Positions 62,936 through 64,000 of a DNA stretch of 64,000 nucleotides are shown piece by piece (the first letter of the stretch is position 1; every line of letters begins with the position of its first letter). The notes beneath the pieces are model-generated. The model was given only the letters and a program-made list of their open reading frames with translations, did no database searches and was not told the origin of the DNA. The stretch is from NCBI GenBank assembly GCA_937876195.1, contig CALEIK010000028.1, positions 123,377-187,376 of the forward strand. The letters are read 5' to 3'. This DNA is from an uncultured Flavobacteriales bacterium (GTDB taxonomy: Bacteria; Bacteroidota; Bacteroidia; Flavobacteriales_D; Crocinitomicaceae). A program made the translations under genes and the position numbers.

Positions 62936-64000
62936 CTAGAAAGTCAAACCAAATTTCACTGAAAAGGTTGTACCAACAGTTAATCGAGAAAAGTACTGAT
63001 CTTCTGCTCTAAAGGATTTATATACTTCTTCTTTTTTGTCATTTAAAAGGTTCGTGATTTTCAACCCAACAACCATTTTATCATTCTTCCCAAATTTCTT
63101 ATTCGTATTGAAATTTAAGCTATGAAATGGCACCGTGTAAATGTCTGGTCTATCCACAATTCCTGCGTACTGCAGTGTTTGACCCTGCATATTGTAATAC
63201 AAACCAACTTCTAATCCCTTCAAAAACCCTTTAGCACCACCGTTGTAAGCAAGTCCCGTGTTAATTATGTAAGGAGCTTGCCCAGCCATTTGACGATACT
63301 CATCAATTGTTTGTCCTTCCCGTGCATTGGCTACACGACTGTCATATTCAGTTTTGCTCAATTCAATTTTTGAATCCGTCACGGTAACGTTCGCAATAAA
63401 TGCGAAGTCCTTAAGTTTCTCTGCCATCCATTGCAGCCCTAGACGAATTTCCAACTCACCACCAATGATTTGTCCGTCTCCTACGTTTCTAGGTTGAAAA
63501 GACCCAGCTTGGGTAGCGAACTGGATAATTTCAATTGGATTAATGAATTTCTTGTAAAATGCACTTACCGAAATGGTTTGATTGTTTGTTGGGTAAATTT
63601 CCCAACGCAAATCTAAATTATGAATATCTGTACTCACCAAATCTCCATCCCAGTATACAATATCAGCTCCATCATCCGCATCTCTAAACAATCCGCCGAT
63701 AAATGTTCTGCCGGTTAATGGATCTGCAATTTCGGCGTACGACATTTCTTTAAACGATGGACGTACAGTTGTCTTTCCGTATGAAAAGCGAAGATTCTGC
63801 TTTTCGGTCATTGCATAAACGATATTCAAAGAAGGGAAAATACCTAACTCCTGAAGGACGACGTCGTTGTTTAGAACATTCATCCCTAATTGATCTTGTC
63901 CTGTGTAACGTTGCGTATAGTATTCCGATCGCACTCCGACAACTGTTTTCAACTTTTTAAATGGTTGAATCTCCGCAGATACAAACCCCGAAGAATTATT
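62936..64000 (-). CDS. TonB-dependent outer-membrane receptor, 3' part
   Basis: The frame runs off the right edge; the 355 residues seen are the C-terminal beta barrel. The TTG at 63952 is internal (leucine): sixteen more codons to base 64000 continue the barrel (SSGFVSAEIQPFKK). Typical TonB-receptor text: LRFSYGKTTVRPSFKEMS, LRWEIYPTNNQTISVSAFYKKF, GLKITNLLNDKKEEVY and the C-terminal GTTFSVKFGLTF ending in phenylalanine. It imports a large substrate through the outer membrane using TonB; which one is unknown because the plug and N-terminus are outside. Confidence 0.88.
   Translation of the reverse strand, partial: NNSSGFVSAEIQPFKKLKTVVGVRSEYYTQRYTGQDQLGMNVLNNDVVLQELGIFPSLNIVYAMTEKQNLRFSYGKTTVRPSFKEMSYAEIADPLTGRTFIGGLFRDADDGADIVYWDGDLVSTDIHNLDLRWEIYPTNNQTISVSAFYKKFINPIEIIQFATQAGSFQPRNVGDGQIIGGELEIRLGLQWMAEKLKDFAFIANVTVTDSKIELSKTEYDSRVANAREGQTIDEYRQMAGQAPYIINTGLAYNGGAKGFLKGLEVGLYYNMQGQTLQYAGIVDRPDIYTVPFHSLNFNTNKKFGKNDKMVVGLKITNLLNDKKEEVYKSFRAEDQYFSRLTVGTTFSVKFGLTF

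Noticed and set aside
62936..63952. TTG at 63952 as the start of the last gene
   Set aside because: The frame continues to the right edge and the product is only the barrel part of a TonB-dependent receptor.

Overview
The window reads as chromosomal DNA of a gliding-type Bacteroidota, most likely Flavobacteriales (a Crocinitomicaceae/Fluviicola-like organism is my guess, not shown by a marker gene). Evidence: type IX secretion (T9SS) sorting domains on at least six large exported proteins, a PorP/SprF-family protein, GldA, a GldK-like SUMF1 protein, a SusC-like TonB-dependent receptor, promoters of the Bacteroidota TAnnTTTG type, and an almost complete lack of Shine-Dalgarno sequences. No rRNA, tRNA, transposase, prophage or CRISPR array was recognised.

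Layout. 0-10.3 kb: the 3' end of a T9SS cargo gene, a GT4 glycosyltransferase/GH130 phosphorylase pair, a DUF1275 membrane protein, a DUF1398 protein, two T9SS cargo proteins, a DUF4920 lipoprotein and a small secreted protein. 10.4-25.6 kb: housekeeping and envelope genes (rnhB, an unknown propeller-like protein with an OmpA/thrombospondin-3 protein, lnt with an ECF sigma factor and a zinc anti-sigma, purB, an EI24/CysZ-like protein, a TPR-PD40 protein, truA). 25.6-28.8 kb: an AT-rich accessory island (short MscS, two orphan proteins between attC-like sequences, an SGNH hydrolase). 28.9-38.8 kb: tyrS, ppa, gldA, rsgA-dtd-mazG, a lipase, a NUDIX/NTP-pyrophosphatase pair and a GldK-like protein. 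38.9-45.6 kb: a methyltransferase, small lipoproteins, the tsaB-aroG/CM-aroA operon led by a response regulator, and a second, divergent response regulator.

45.7-62.7 kb is the most distinctive part: a single-strand surface-adhesin locus. A 908-residue Ig-repeat protein with a type B sorting domain overlaps a PorP/SprF protein that carries an unusual coiled-coil plus SPOR-like extension. Two giant SprB-repeat proteins (1857 and 2169 residues) follow. They are tandem copies of one ancestral gene, with about 1,570 residues in common and unrelated N-terminal heads. By analogy with Flavobacterium sprB/sprF, the SprF-like protein would help export or anchor these adhesins for gliding or attachment. 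The window ends inside a TonB-dependent receptor gene.

The less expected signals are: the adhesin duplication with swapped heads; the SprF extension; a candidate attC-like cassette cluster without an integrase; a predicted short RNA or attenuator upstream of a response regulator; promoters that abut start codons (leaderless candidates); and a 9-bp tandem repeat that multiplies start codons in a small lipoprotein gene.
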